In this document: positions 44,703 through 52,372 of the stretch, piece by piece | Layout: every line of letters starts with the position of its first letter | Numbering within the stretch: the first letter of the stretch is position 1 | Assembly (NCBI RefSeq): GCF_002735695.1 | Contig: NZ_PDZH01000006.1 | Span: forward strand, 1-63,342 | DNA: 63,342 nt | Source: Chitinimonas sp. BJB300 | Lineage (GTDB): Bacteria > Pseudomonadota > Gammaproteobacteria > Burkholderiales > Chitinimonadaceae | Direction of reading: 5' to 3' | The notes under the pieces: generated by a model | Databases searched by the model: none | The model's input: the letters and a program-made list of their open reading frames with translations, nothing else | Told to the model about the DNA's origin: nothing | Program-made: the position numbers and the translations under genes

Positions 44703-45356
44703 TTACCTTAGTGCACCGAACGGATCACTGGAGGTAGTGCTGGGTGTTGGCGTTGCAGCAGGCTGTGGTTTTGAAGCTACGGGCGGCGTGGGCGCGTCAG
44801 CTTGTGGCTTGGCTGTTGTTGTGGGCACAGTGGGACGGGGCCGAGGACGCGCTGCTGGCCGGTTGGCAGGCTTCACGCCGGGGATCAGTATGGCTTCACC
44901 TAAGGTGTCTCGCAGCTCTTTCACCAAGGTCTCCGCTTCGGATTTATTGGTGTCGCTGAGCGGCGTGTCGGCACGGATTTCACCCAGGCTGGTGACGGCC
45001 AGACGCATGCTGGAAACGAAAATGATGCTGCGGGCTTCTGCGCTGTTGGGGGAGCGGGCAAGCGCTTCCGTGGCGGCGTCAATGGCTTTCGGGTAGTCCT
45101 GGCGTTCGAACTGGGCTTGAGCCAGCTTTACCCACACAAGCTCGCTGGTTGGATTCAGCTTGCTGGCTTGCGTGAGCAACTCCGCGGCCCTGTCCGGTGC
45201 GCCGGCGTTCATCGCTTCATTGGCCTGCTGGAGCAGGTTGTTGGTCGAACCGGGAGAGTGGGGCGTTGTGCCGCATGCGACCAAGGCACTGGCCAACATC
45301 ACACAAAGCAGACTGGTCTTTACCCGAGTGAGGGGCAAAGCAAAATGAGTATTCAT
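44703..45356 (-). CDS. TPR-repeat lipoprotein linked to the T6SS
   Basis: 217 residues. Signal peptide with a lipobox ('LASALVACGTT', Cys about 28), then TPR-like helical repeats ('ANEAMNAGAPDRAAELLTQA', 'SELVWVKLAQAQFERQDYPK') and a Pro/Ala/Thr-rich tail. No standard tss name applies. It is the first gene of the minus-strand block, immediately before tssB, and shares the intergenic promoter region with tssJ. A role in anchoring or assembling the secretion apparatus is inferred from position only. Confidence 0.78.
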   Translation of the reverse strand: MNTHFALPLTRVKTSLLCVMLASALVACGTTPHSPGSTNNLLQQANEAMNAGAPDRAAELLTQASKLNPTSELVWVKLAQAQFERQDYPKAIDAATEALARSPNSAEARSIIFVSSMRLAVTSLGEIRADTPLSDTNKSEAETLVKELRDTLGEAILIPGVKPANRPAARPRPRPTVPTTTAKPQADAPTPPVASKPQPAATPTPSTTSSDPFGALR

Positions 45357-45516
45357 ATTATATGTATCTCCTTGTAAGTCATCTTATGACAAAATTATTC
45401 GATAATGCTAAGCTCTATTCACTGTTTAGTGCAATGCGGTAATGCCTGAATACTTAAAAAGTTAATAACTACTAATATTTAGTTTTTTTAACGATTATTC
45501 AATTGAGGCCTCACCC
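45357..45516. promoter_or_regulatory. divergent promoter region of the T6SS operons
   Basis: A 160-base AT-rich gap between the divergent TPR-lipoprotein/tssB block and tssJ. It must hold the promoters of both halves. No sigma-54 consensus and no clear operator was found by eye. Confidence 0.5.
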
Positions 45517-46083
45517 ATGAGGGCAACAATAAATATATTATATGCCGTAATAGGTGTACATCTATTGGTTGGTTGTGCTACGCCTGTCGGCCAAGCTGCC
45601 TTGCGGGCCGTGGGGATGTCTGAGAAAGAGGAGGCCGGCCGAAAACTGCAATTGGTGTTGTCTGCCGGCGATAGTGTCAATAGCGATAAATCCGGGCGTG
45701 GCAATGCGCTCGTGCTTCGCGTATTCAAGTTACGCAACCAAGAAAGTTTTCTCGCCCTGAGCCGTGAGGCATTTGACAGCGGCGGCGTTGCCCCGGCTGG
45801 GCTGAAAGAGGATTTGCTCGGCAGCAAGGAGCATATTCTGACGCCGGGCCAGCAGTATCAAGCCGAGGAATTGCTCCCCCCTGGGACGCGTTACGTAGGC
45901 TTGATGATGATGTTCCAAAGTTCTCAGCCAGCCCGCTGGCGCACCGTATTGCAAGTGAGCGCGCTGGATGATAAGCCGCTATTGGTAGGTGTACACCGTT
46001 GCAGTTTTACTATTACCCAGGGCTTGTCTGATAAGGAATTGCTAAAGACGTTGTCTCGGGCTGGTAGCGCAGCATGTAATTGA
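45517..46083 (+). CDS. tssJ: T6SS outer-membrane lipoprotein TssJ
   Basis: 188 residues. Lipobox 'HLLVGCAT' puts the lipidated Cys at 20, and a long beta-sandwich follows with 'LVLRVFKLRNQESFLALSRE', 'LLGSKEHILTPGQQYQAEEL' and 'PPGTRYVGLMMMFQ', typical of TssJ. In known systems TssJ contacts TssM to join the complex to the outer membrane; TssM is not encoded in this window. The gene starts the plus-strand block. Confidence 0.9.
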   Translation: MRATINILYAVIGVHLLVGCATPVGQAALRAVGMSEKEEAGRKLQLVLSAGDSVNSDKSGRGNALVLRVFKLRNQESFLALSREAFDSGGVAPAGLKEDLLGSKEHILTPGQQYQAEELLPPGTRYVGLMMMFQSSQPARWRTVLQVSALDDKPLLVGVHRCSFTITQGLSDKELLKTLSRAGSAACN

Positions 46084-46200
46084 ATTTACGGTTTATTCAT
46101 CTGTCTTGCCATTCGGTTTTGAACAAATGTCTTGTCTATGATAAGTCGGGCGTAGCATAGATTTGTATGTGCCGGCTTACATATAAGCGAAATTAAATAA

Positions 46201-47550
46201 ATGTCAAATATCCCGCGTGTCCTTTGGGGTGAAGGTTTATTTCTTCGCCCACAGCATTTCCAGCAGCAAGACGCATATCACGATGACCGGTTGAATGAAG
46301 TCAGCCAGCTTTTACATCCTTATGGTTGGGGTGTACGCAGCCTTCGCTTTGATGTGGATGCGCTGGCGGCTGGTGTGTTGGTGGCGCAAGAGCTCAATCT
46401 GGTTTTCCCCGACAGGGAACCGTTTACGGGCCCGGCCGGCGACCCGTTGCCTGAAGCGTTGCAGCTCAATGCCATGCCTGATTTGCCTGATGCCTTCCTG
46501 ATCTATGCCGGTCTGCCGCCATTGCGGGCCGGGGCGCAGAATGTGCAGCCGGAAGGGGGCGGAGATCGTCGGGCTACCCGTTTTGCTATTTCTGAAGCAG
46601 AGACATTGGATCTATTCACCAATGCGGCCGCCGCCGAGGTGTCGGTGCTGCGTCGGCAAGTGCGCCTGCTCACCAGCATGCAGTCGCTTGATGGTTGGAT
46701 CACCATTCCCTTGGCGCGGGTGCGCCGTAGCCAGACAGGGGGGTTCGAGCTGGATAATGGGTTTATTCCGCCCTTGGTCAACATTGCGGCATCACCGGTT
46801 TTGCAATCTACCTTGCGGCGCTTGCTGGATATTCTACAAGCCAAGGTCAGCGCACTCTATGGACATCATCGCGAGCCCGGTAAGAATGTCATTGAATTTC
46901 GTTCGGGTGATATCGCTTCTTTTTGGTTGTTGCATACAGCCTCGACCGCATACGCTAGCCTGCTGCATTTCCATCAGCACCCCTTGCTGCATCCAGAGCG
47001 GCTGTTTCATCAGCTTTTGACATTGGCGGGTGGGCTGATGACCTTTACCAAGGCCTATAGCCTGAACGAGCTGCCGGTTTATTCACATCAGGACCTCACC
47101 GGCGCTTTTCAGAAGCTTGACGAAATCATCCGTACTTTGTTGGAAACGGTGATTTCAACGCGTGTTTTCAGTATCGCCCTCAGTGAAGTCAAGCCTGCGT
47201 TTTGGGCGGGGCGGCTTGATTCGGAAAAAATCGATGCGCAGACCCGTTTCTATCTGGCGGTGACGAGCGCCATGCCGGCGGCGGAATTGGTGGAGAATGC
47301 CCCCTTGCGCTTCAAGATCGGCGCGCCGGACGACGTGGAAAAACTTGTGTTGTCGGCCATGCCGGGGGTACGGTTGGTACATACGCCCACGGTGCCCAGT
47401 GCCATCCCGGTCAGGCCAGGCGCTTACTATTTCGAACTGGAACCCAAAGGCTCGCTCTATGAGCGGATGCTGCAAGCTCAATCCTTGCAGATTTATGTGC
47501 CTACCGGTTTCCAGGACATCAAACTTGAACTTCTGGCGGTCATACAATGA
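46201..47550 (+). CDS. tssK: T6SS baseplate-membrane connector TssK
   Basis: 449 residues, normal length. It opens 'SNIPRVLWGEGLFLRPQHFQ', diagnostic of TssK, and continues 'QQDAYHDDRLNEVSQLLHPY'. TssK links the baseplate to the TssL/TssM membrane complex and also guides effectors. It overlaps tssL by four bases (ATGA). The 117-base gap to tssJ holds no gene. Confidence 0.95.
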   Translation: MSNIPRVLWGEGLFLRPQHFQQQDAYHDDRLNEVSQLLHPYGWGVRSLRFDVDALAAGVLVAQELNLVFPDREPFTGPAGDPLPEALQLNAMPDLPDAFLIYAGLPPLRAGAQNVQPEGGGDRRATRFAISEAETLDLFTNAAAAEVSVLRRQVRLLTSMQSLDGWITIPLARVRRSQTGGFELDNGFIPPLVNIAASPVLQSTLRRLLDILQAKVSALYGHHREPGKNVIEFRSGDIASFWLLHTASTAYASLLHFHQHPLLHPERLFHQLLTLAGGLMTFTKAYSLNELPVYSHQDLTGAFQKLDEIIRTLLETVISTRVFSIALSEVKPAFWAGRLDSEKIDAQTRFYLAVTSAMPAAELVENAPLRFKIGAPDDVEKLVLSAMPGVRLVHTPTVPSAIPVRPGAYYFELEPKGSLYERMLQAQSLQIYVPTGFQDIKLELLAVIQ

Positions 47551-48326
47551 GCATTCCTGCTAACCCATCACTGTTTGCCGACGGCTCTGACAGCCCACAG
47601 GCCCATCGCGCCGGTGCGGGTAATGGCAAGTCCATGCTGGAGCTGTTGTATGACGGCTTTTACCTGGTATTTTTGCTAAAGCGCAACTATGTGCCCAATA
47701 GCGCCGATCATCTGCGTAGCCAGATACGCGAATTGCTCGATACCTTCGAGACGAGCGCGCGGCGCATGAGTGCGAGTGCGGATGATGTATTTGCTGCCAA
47801 ATATGCTTTTTGCGCCTTGTTGGACGAGACCGTCTTGGGTTCGCAGTTCAGTATTCGTGAGGAATGGGGTCGGAATCCGCTTCAACTGGCATTCTTTGGT
47901 GACCAGTTGGCCGGGGAGAATTTCTTCGTCAAGCTGGATCAGTTACGCGGCCACGGCGCGCCATCACTGCAAGCGCTCGAAATCTTCCATTACTGTCTGT
48001 TATTGGGCTTCCAAGGCAAATATATGCTTGAAGCACCGGAAAAGCTGGCATTGTTGACGGCTCGCCTGGGCGACGAAATTGCCTTTATGCGCGGTAAGCG
48101 CACAGGTTTTTCCCCATTCTGGGCGATTCCGGACAAGGTGAACCACATGCTGAAGGGCGATATCCCACTCACGTATATATTGATTGGCATGGCTGCATTG
48201 GGATTGGTCGCATTCCTGGGGCTGCAAGCCTTGCTGGGTCATCGGATTAGCAGCGAAATGAAGCCATTCGATAGTCTGTTGCAGTCGCCGCCGCAGGCTG
48301 CACATATCACCATCAATCTGCCTTGA
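47547..48326 (+). CDS. tssL: T6SS inner-membrane protein TssL (DotU-like)
   Basis: 259 residues. DotU domain with 'ELLYDGFYLVFLLKRNYVP', 'AAKYAFCALLDETVLGS' and 'FFVKLDQLRGHGAPSLQALE', then a single C-terminal membrane helix (about 208-230). No peptidoglycan-binding extension. TssL normally forms the membrane complex with TssM and TssJ. The next gene on this strand is not tssM but a TPR protein, 74 bases away. Confidence 0.93.
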   Translation: MSIPANPSLFADGSDSPQAHRAGAGNGKSMLELLYDGFYLVFLLKRNYVPNSADHLRSQIRELLDTFETSARRMSASADDVFAAKYAFCALLDETVLGSQFSIREEWGRNPLQLAFFGDQLAGENFFVKLDQLRGHGAPSLQALEIFHYCLLLGFQGKYMLEAPEKLALLTARLGDEIAFMRGKRTGFSPFWAIPDKVNHMLKGDIPLTYILIGMAALGLVAFLGLQALLGHRISSEMKPFDSLLQSPPQAAHITINLP

Positions 48327-48399
48327 AGACCTGAATCGAGCAAGCTCAGATAAGGTTCTGCCGCAGGTCTCTTCCGGGAAATCGCCAGCTATCGTACAG

Positions 48400-51237
48400 A
48401 TGGGTTTGAAGACGCTGATGCTGAAAAAAGCGCTAGTACGTCGCCACTTGGTGTGTGAACCGATCGCAGTCTTGGCATTGTTGATTGCCATGGGTTCGCC
48501 AGCCTATGCCGATATGGCCCAGGCTGGCCGTTTTTTCGAGGATGCGCTGGGGCGGTATGAGCGTGGCGATCTGCCAGGCGCCATTATCCAGCTTAAAAAC
48601 AGCTTACAGCAGGACAGCAAGATGCTGCCTGCCCATCTGTTGTTGGGTAAGGCACTATTGAAAAATGGTGATCTCAAAGGAGCGGAGGCGGCGCTTGAGG
48701 CGGCATTGCAGCAAGGTGTCAGTCCGAGTGAAGTCATTCCAATGCTGGGGCAGGTCTACCTGGCATTGGGCAGGCCGGAGGCGGTAATTGCAACCGCGCC
48801 CGCTGCGGGGCTGCCGTTGCCTACGCAGGTGGAAGTCCTGTCGATGCGGGGGACGGCGTATATAGAGCTGGGCAAGTCTGCGCTGGCTCATCAGAGTTTC
48901 GAAGCCGCCCGTAAGCTGGACCCACGCGCAGTGAGCCCGCTGATTGCCGAAATCCCGCTGCTTTTGAGTAGCAATCAACTCGAACGCGCAAAGCAGCTGG
49001 CCAGCCAGGCAATCGAACTCGCACCAAACAATGCCTTCGCTTGGAATATGTATGCCTCGGTACTGCATGCGGGTATGGACCTGAACGCAGCGTTGACGGC
49101 GTATGGTCGTGCCCTGGGCATCGAACCCAAATTGGTGGATTCGCGGATTGCCCGCGCTGCCTTGTTGCTGGATTTGAAGCGTGAGGCGGACGCCAAGGCA
49201 GACCTGGAATACCTTGCCAAGAAAAACCCGGAAGAGCCACGCGCTGCCTACCTTCGGGCGCTGATCGCCAGCCAGCATGGCGATGTTTCCACCACCAACC
49301 GTGCGTTGATGGATGTGGTCAAGCTGGTCGATGCGCTACGGCCAGCATGGCTGGCTCGCCGCGAGCAATTGTTGATGGTGGGTGCCCTGGCGCACCACGG
49401 TTTGGGCAACCCGGAAAAAGCCCGTGAATACCTCACGATTCTGCTTGCACGCAATCCGCGCAATATCGAGGCGCGCAAGCTGCTGGCGGGTATTTATACG
49501 GAAAGACAGGATTACACACGTGCATTGACCTTGCTGGGCGACCTGCGCCGCGATGTACCTGGTGACCCACAGGTGATTTTTCTACTTGGTACGGTGCATA
49601 TGGGGTTGCGTAATTATCAGTTGGCTACCGACTTGTTGAGCCAGGCGGCAGCCAAGGTGAATTCGGGTGAGGTCAATCGTATTTTGGCGTTTAGCCAGCT
49701 GGGGTTGGGGCAGACGGAAATCGGTCGTCTCAGTCTGGAGCGGGCATTTGCCGCCAACCCTGCCGATGTGCAGGCAGGTATGGCGCTGGCTGTGCTGTAC
49801 ATGCGGCACGATGAAAAAAAGAAGGCGATCCAGGTTGCTGAGACGGTGGCGAAAAACAGCCCGGGTAATTTCACCGTCATGAACTTCCTGGGGTCGTTGA
49901 AAGCAGCGAATGGCGATAGCGCGGGTGCCCGGAAGGTGTTTGGGGATCTCCTGAATAAAGACCCGCTCTTTCCTGCCGCCGTGTTGAACATGGCCAAGTT
50001 GGATGTGAGTGAGCGGAAGCTGGATGACGCGCGCAAACGGCTGACAGACTTTTTAGCCAAGCGTCAGGATAATTCCGATGCAATCTACGAGCTGGGGCTG
50101 TTGGAGTTCCGTGCCGGCAAGCCCGCCGAGGCAGTACGTCATCTGCAGAAAGCCAGCGAACTTCCGCGTAGCGATATACGGCCGGGTTTGGCCTTGGTGG
50201 AGGTTTACCGCGCACAGCGGCAATTCCAGTATGCATTGACCTCGGCCAAGCGGTTGGCATCCAAGTTCCCGGATGCGCCCCCGGTGCAGGTTGCATTGGG
50301 AAGGGCATTCCTGACCATGGGCGACTTGGCCAATGCCCGCAGCACATTGCAGTCGGCATCCCGGCTGGCGGAATACAACGCAGATATCCTGCTTGAAACC
50401 GGCCGGTTGCAGCTACAGGCGAACAATAGTGATGCGGCGTTTTACGATGCCCAGAAAGCGTTGCAGAGCCGCCCGGATGATCCGACTGTCATGGCATTTC
50501 TGGTGGAAATAGAAATACGCCGTGGTGCCTCGGCAAAAGCCGATGAGGCGCTGAAGGCGTTGGCAGGACGATACCCTAATCATTTGCTGACGGCATTGGC
50601 AACCGGTGATTTGGCGATGGTCCGGAATCAGTATCCAGTGGCGTTGGCGAGCTATAGCAAGGCATTGGAACTCGAATCCAGCACCGCGAATGTATTGAAG
50701 GTAGCCCAGACGTATTTGAGAATGGGCGATACCGGTAAAGCTATCACCTTTTTGGAAGGCTGGGTCAAGCGTAAGCCTGATGATCTGGTAGTGCTGAAGA
50801 CGTTGGGTGAAGCGCAGTTTCGTGCCGGGCAGCTACAGGCTTCAAAACAAAGCTATGCCAAAGCCATCGAGGCGGAGCCTGATGATGCGGTGGCGTTGAA
50901 CAATTACGCGAATCTGCTGCTTAAACTGAAAGATGCATCGGCCCAAGGGATGGCCGAACGTGCGCTTAAGCTGGTACCGGACAACCCGGCCTATGCCGAT
51001 ACATTGGGTTGGATTCTGGTGCAACAGGGGCAGCTGGAGGCTGGTCTTCGTTATTTACGCGAGGCGCGCTTGCGTAGCCCGGAAGACGGTGAAATTCGAT
51101 ACCACCTCGCCTACGCATTGTCCAAGTCCGGGCGCAAGACAGAGGCCAAAGAAGAAATGCAAGCTGCGCTGGCGGCCCGGGGCGGGCTGGAGCGTACCGC
51201 GGAGGTCAACCGGTTGTTGGCAGAGCTGGGCAACTAG
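48400..51237 (+). CDS. prsT: PrsT-type TPR protein of the PEP-CTERM/exosortase system
   Basis: 945 residues. A signal peptide ('LALLIAMGSPAYADMAQAGR') is followed by many TPR repeats over the whole length, for instance 'ALGRYERGDLPGAIIQLKNS', 'NAFAWNMYASVLHAGMDLNA', 'VLNMAKLDVSERKLDDARKR' and 'YADTLGWILVQQGQLEAGLR'. The size, signal peptide and the neighbouring PEP-CTERM gene match the XrtA/PEP-CTERM-associated TPR protein PrsT, which is tied to exopolysaccharide and protein sorting. The kinase PrsK, regulator PrsR and exosortase are not nearby. It stands where tssM would be expected. Confidence 0.82.
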   Translation: MGLKTLMLKKALVRRHLVCEPIAVLALLIAMGSPAYADMAQAGRFFEDALGRYERGDLPGAIIQLKNSLQQDSKMLPAHLLLGKALLKNGDLKGAEAALEAALQQGVSPSEVIPMLGQVYLALGRPEAVIATAPAAGLPLPTQVEVLSMRGTAYIELGKSALAHQSFEAARKLDPRAVSPLIAEIPLLLSSNQLERAKQLASQAIELAPNNAFAWNMYASVLHAGMDLNAALTAYGRALGIEPKLVDSRIARAALLLDLKREADAKADLEYLAKKNPEEPRAAYLRALIASQHGDVSTTNRALMDVVKLVDALRPAWLARREQLLMVGALAHHGLGNPEKAREYLTILLARNPRNIEARKLLAGIYTERQDYTRALTLLGDLRRDVPGDPQVIFLLGTVHMGLRNYQLATDLLSQAAAKVNSGEVNRILAFSQLGLGQTEIGRLSLERAFAANPADVQAGMALAVLYMRHDEKKKAIQVAETVAKNSPGNFTVMNFLGSLKAANGDSAGARKVFGDLLNKDPLFPAAVLNMAKLDVSERKLDDARKRLTDFLAKRQDNSDAIYELGLLEFRAGKPAEAVRHLQKASELPRSDIRPGLALVEVYRAQRQFQYALTSAKRLASKFPDAPPVQVALGRAFLTMGDLANARSTLQSASRLAEYNADILLETGRLQLQANNSDAAFYDAQKALQSRPDDPTVMAFLVEIEIRRGASAKADEALKALAGRYPNHLLTALATGDLAMVRNQYPVALASYSKALELESSTANVLKVAQTYLRMGDTGKAITFLEGWVKRKPDDLVVLKTLGEAQFRAGQLQASKQSYAKAIEAEPDDAVALNNYANLLLKLKDASAQGMAERALKLVPDNPAYADTLGWILVQQGQLEAGLRYLREARLRSPEDGEIRYHLAYALSKSGRKTEAKEEMQAALAARGGLERTAEVNRLLAELGN

Positions 51238-51327
51238 CTGATTTGGATGTCGGGATTTCTTACAACGCCGTTTCCTTATGTAAGTGGATTTTTCATAAGT
51301 CATTGTCGGGAAAGGGAATTTGTTCTT

Positions 51328-51343
51328 TGGCCTCTATTTTGCT
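51328..51343 (+). promoter_or_regulatory. sigma-54-type promoter of the PEP-CTERM gene
   Basis: TGGCCTCTATTTTGCT has the -24 TGGC and -12 TTGC boxes in the correct 12-base register (consensus TGGCACN5TTGCW). It lies 40 bases ahead of the GTG start of the PEP-CTERM gene. PEP-CTERM genes are known to be controlled by the PrsK/PrsR pair through sigma-54 in several bacteria, so the match is meaningful in context. Confidence 0.65.
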
Positions 51344-51382
51344 TATATCTGGCAGGACAATCGCCTTACCGAGGGTTTGATC

Positions 51383-52132
51383 GTGAGAAAACAGCTTAAG
51401 CTTCTATGCGCCACCGCCTTGCTGTCAGCCCCTGCCTTTGCTTCCACAACGTGGACTTTGGGGTCGACACCTACTCCCGGCATGACCGTTTCGGCTTATG
51501 CCAACACGGGTGGGACGAACAATTCCGCGAATGCTGCCAACAATGGAGCGTTGCAGACCATTCAGTCGGCAACCAAGGTTTGGTATTCCGGCGGTTTGGG
51601 TATCACGAATGCAGATACATGTACCAGCGGTTCATATTGCGATGTCAATGAAGGTGTCAATCCGGAACACGCCATTGATAACCAGCAACGTTATGACATG
51701 GTGCTGCTGTCCTTTACCAGCGCCGTCATGCTCACCGGTGTGAAACTGGGTTGGTTCAGCAATGATTCGGATATTACGGTCATGGCTTATACCGGCGCCG
51801 GCATTCCCACCCTGGTAGGCAAAAAATACACTGAGTTGGCTGGATGGTCTTCAATTGGCAACTATTCCGACGTTGGCAGCACCACGGCGGCAGCGATCAA
51901 TGCCGGCAATCTGGTGTCGTCGTATTGGCTGATAGGGGCTTACAACCCACTGGCCAACCCCACGGGCGGTAGTGTCACGGGCGCAAGTAACAGTTATGAC
52001 TATATCAAGATAGCGTCGGTAACCAGCGATATACCAAAGATTACAAAGGTGGCCGAACCGGGTTCTTTGGCTTTGGTTGGCTTGGCTTTGATGGGTGTAG
52101 TGGGAGCGCGTAGGCGTAAGCAGGCTAAGTAA
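51383..52132 (+). CDS. PEP-CTERM sorting-domain protein
   Basis: 249 residues from the GTG at 51383, which is preceded by GAGGG and then gives a clean signal peptide ('LLCATALLSAPAFASTTW'); a longer frame from 51320 would start inside the promoter. The C-terminus 'EPGSLALVGLALMGVVGARR' followed by RKQAK is a PEP-CTERM signal: short Pro motif, hydrophobic helix and basic tail, cleaved by exosortase. The middle has 'NEGVNPEHAIDNQQRYDMVL' and is a beta-rich surface domain of unknown function. Confidence 0.88.
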   Translation: MRKQLKLLCATALLSAPAFASTTWTLGSTPTPGMTVSAYANTGGTNNSANAANNGALQTIQSATKVWYSGGLGITNADTCTSGSYCDVNEGVNPEHAIDNQQRYDMVLLSFTSAVMLTGVKLGWFSNDSDITVMAYTGAGIPTLVGKKYTELAGWSSIGNYSDVGSTTAAAINAGNLVSSYWLIGAYNPLANPTGGSVTGASNSYDYIKIASVTSDIPKITKVAEPGSLALVGLALMGVVGARRRKQAK

Positions 52133-52161
52133 TTTGATTTGACAGATGTATTCAAGGAAGG

Positions 52162-52188
52162 CGGCGCCATAAGCGCCGTTTTCTTTTA
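52162..52188 (+). terminator. intrinsic terminator of the PEP-CTERM gene
   Basis: CGGCGC (52162-52167) pairs with GCGCCG (52173-52178) with a 5-base loop and is followed by TTTTCTTTT. Thirty bases past the stop codon. Confidence 0.85.
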
Positions 52189-52321
52189 GCTAGGCCGTAA
52201 CTGGCGCTAACATGTTTTGAATTAAAGCCTTATTTGTGCAATGAATAATTTATTACACCAAAGTTTGGCTTTTGTTTCATCATTTATGGCCTGGGTTTTT
52301 ATTGGCATACTTTAACTAAAT

Positions 52322-52351
52322 AAAATGGCGGGACTTTGGTCCCGCCATTTT
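52322..52351. terminator. bidirectional terminator between the PEP-CTERM gene and the esterase pseudogene
   Basis: AAAATGGCGGGAC (52322-52334) and GTCCCGCCATTTT (52339-52351) form a long perfect stem with a 4-base loop, with A/T runs on both outer sides. It can serve the convergent minus-strand gene that ends at 52373. Confidence 0.85.
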
Positions 52352-52372
52352 ATTTACGTTTATTACCTGAAA

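Noticed and set aside
47551-48399. Hidden tssM fragment after tssL
   Set aside because: The rest of this interval is tssL and a 73-base gap; no IcmF-like residues or Walker motif are found in any frame.
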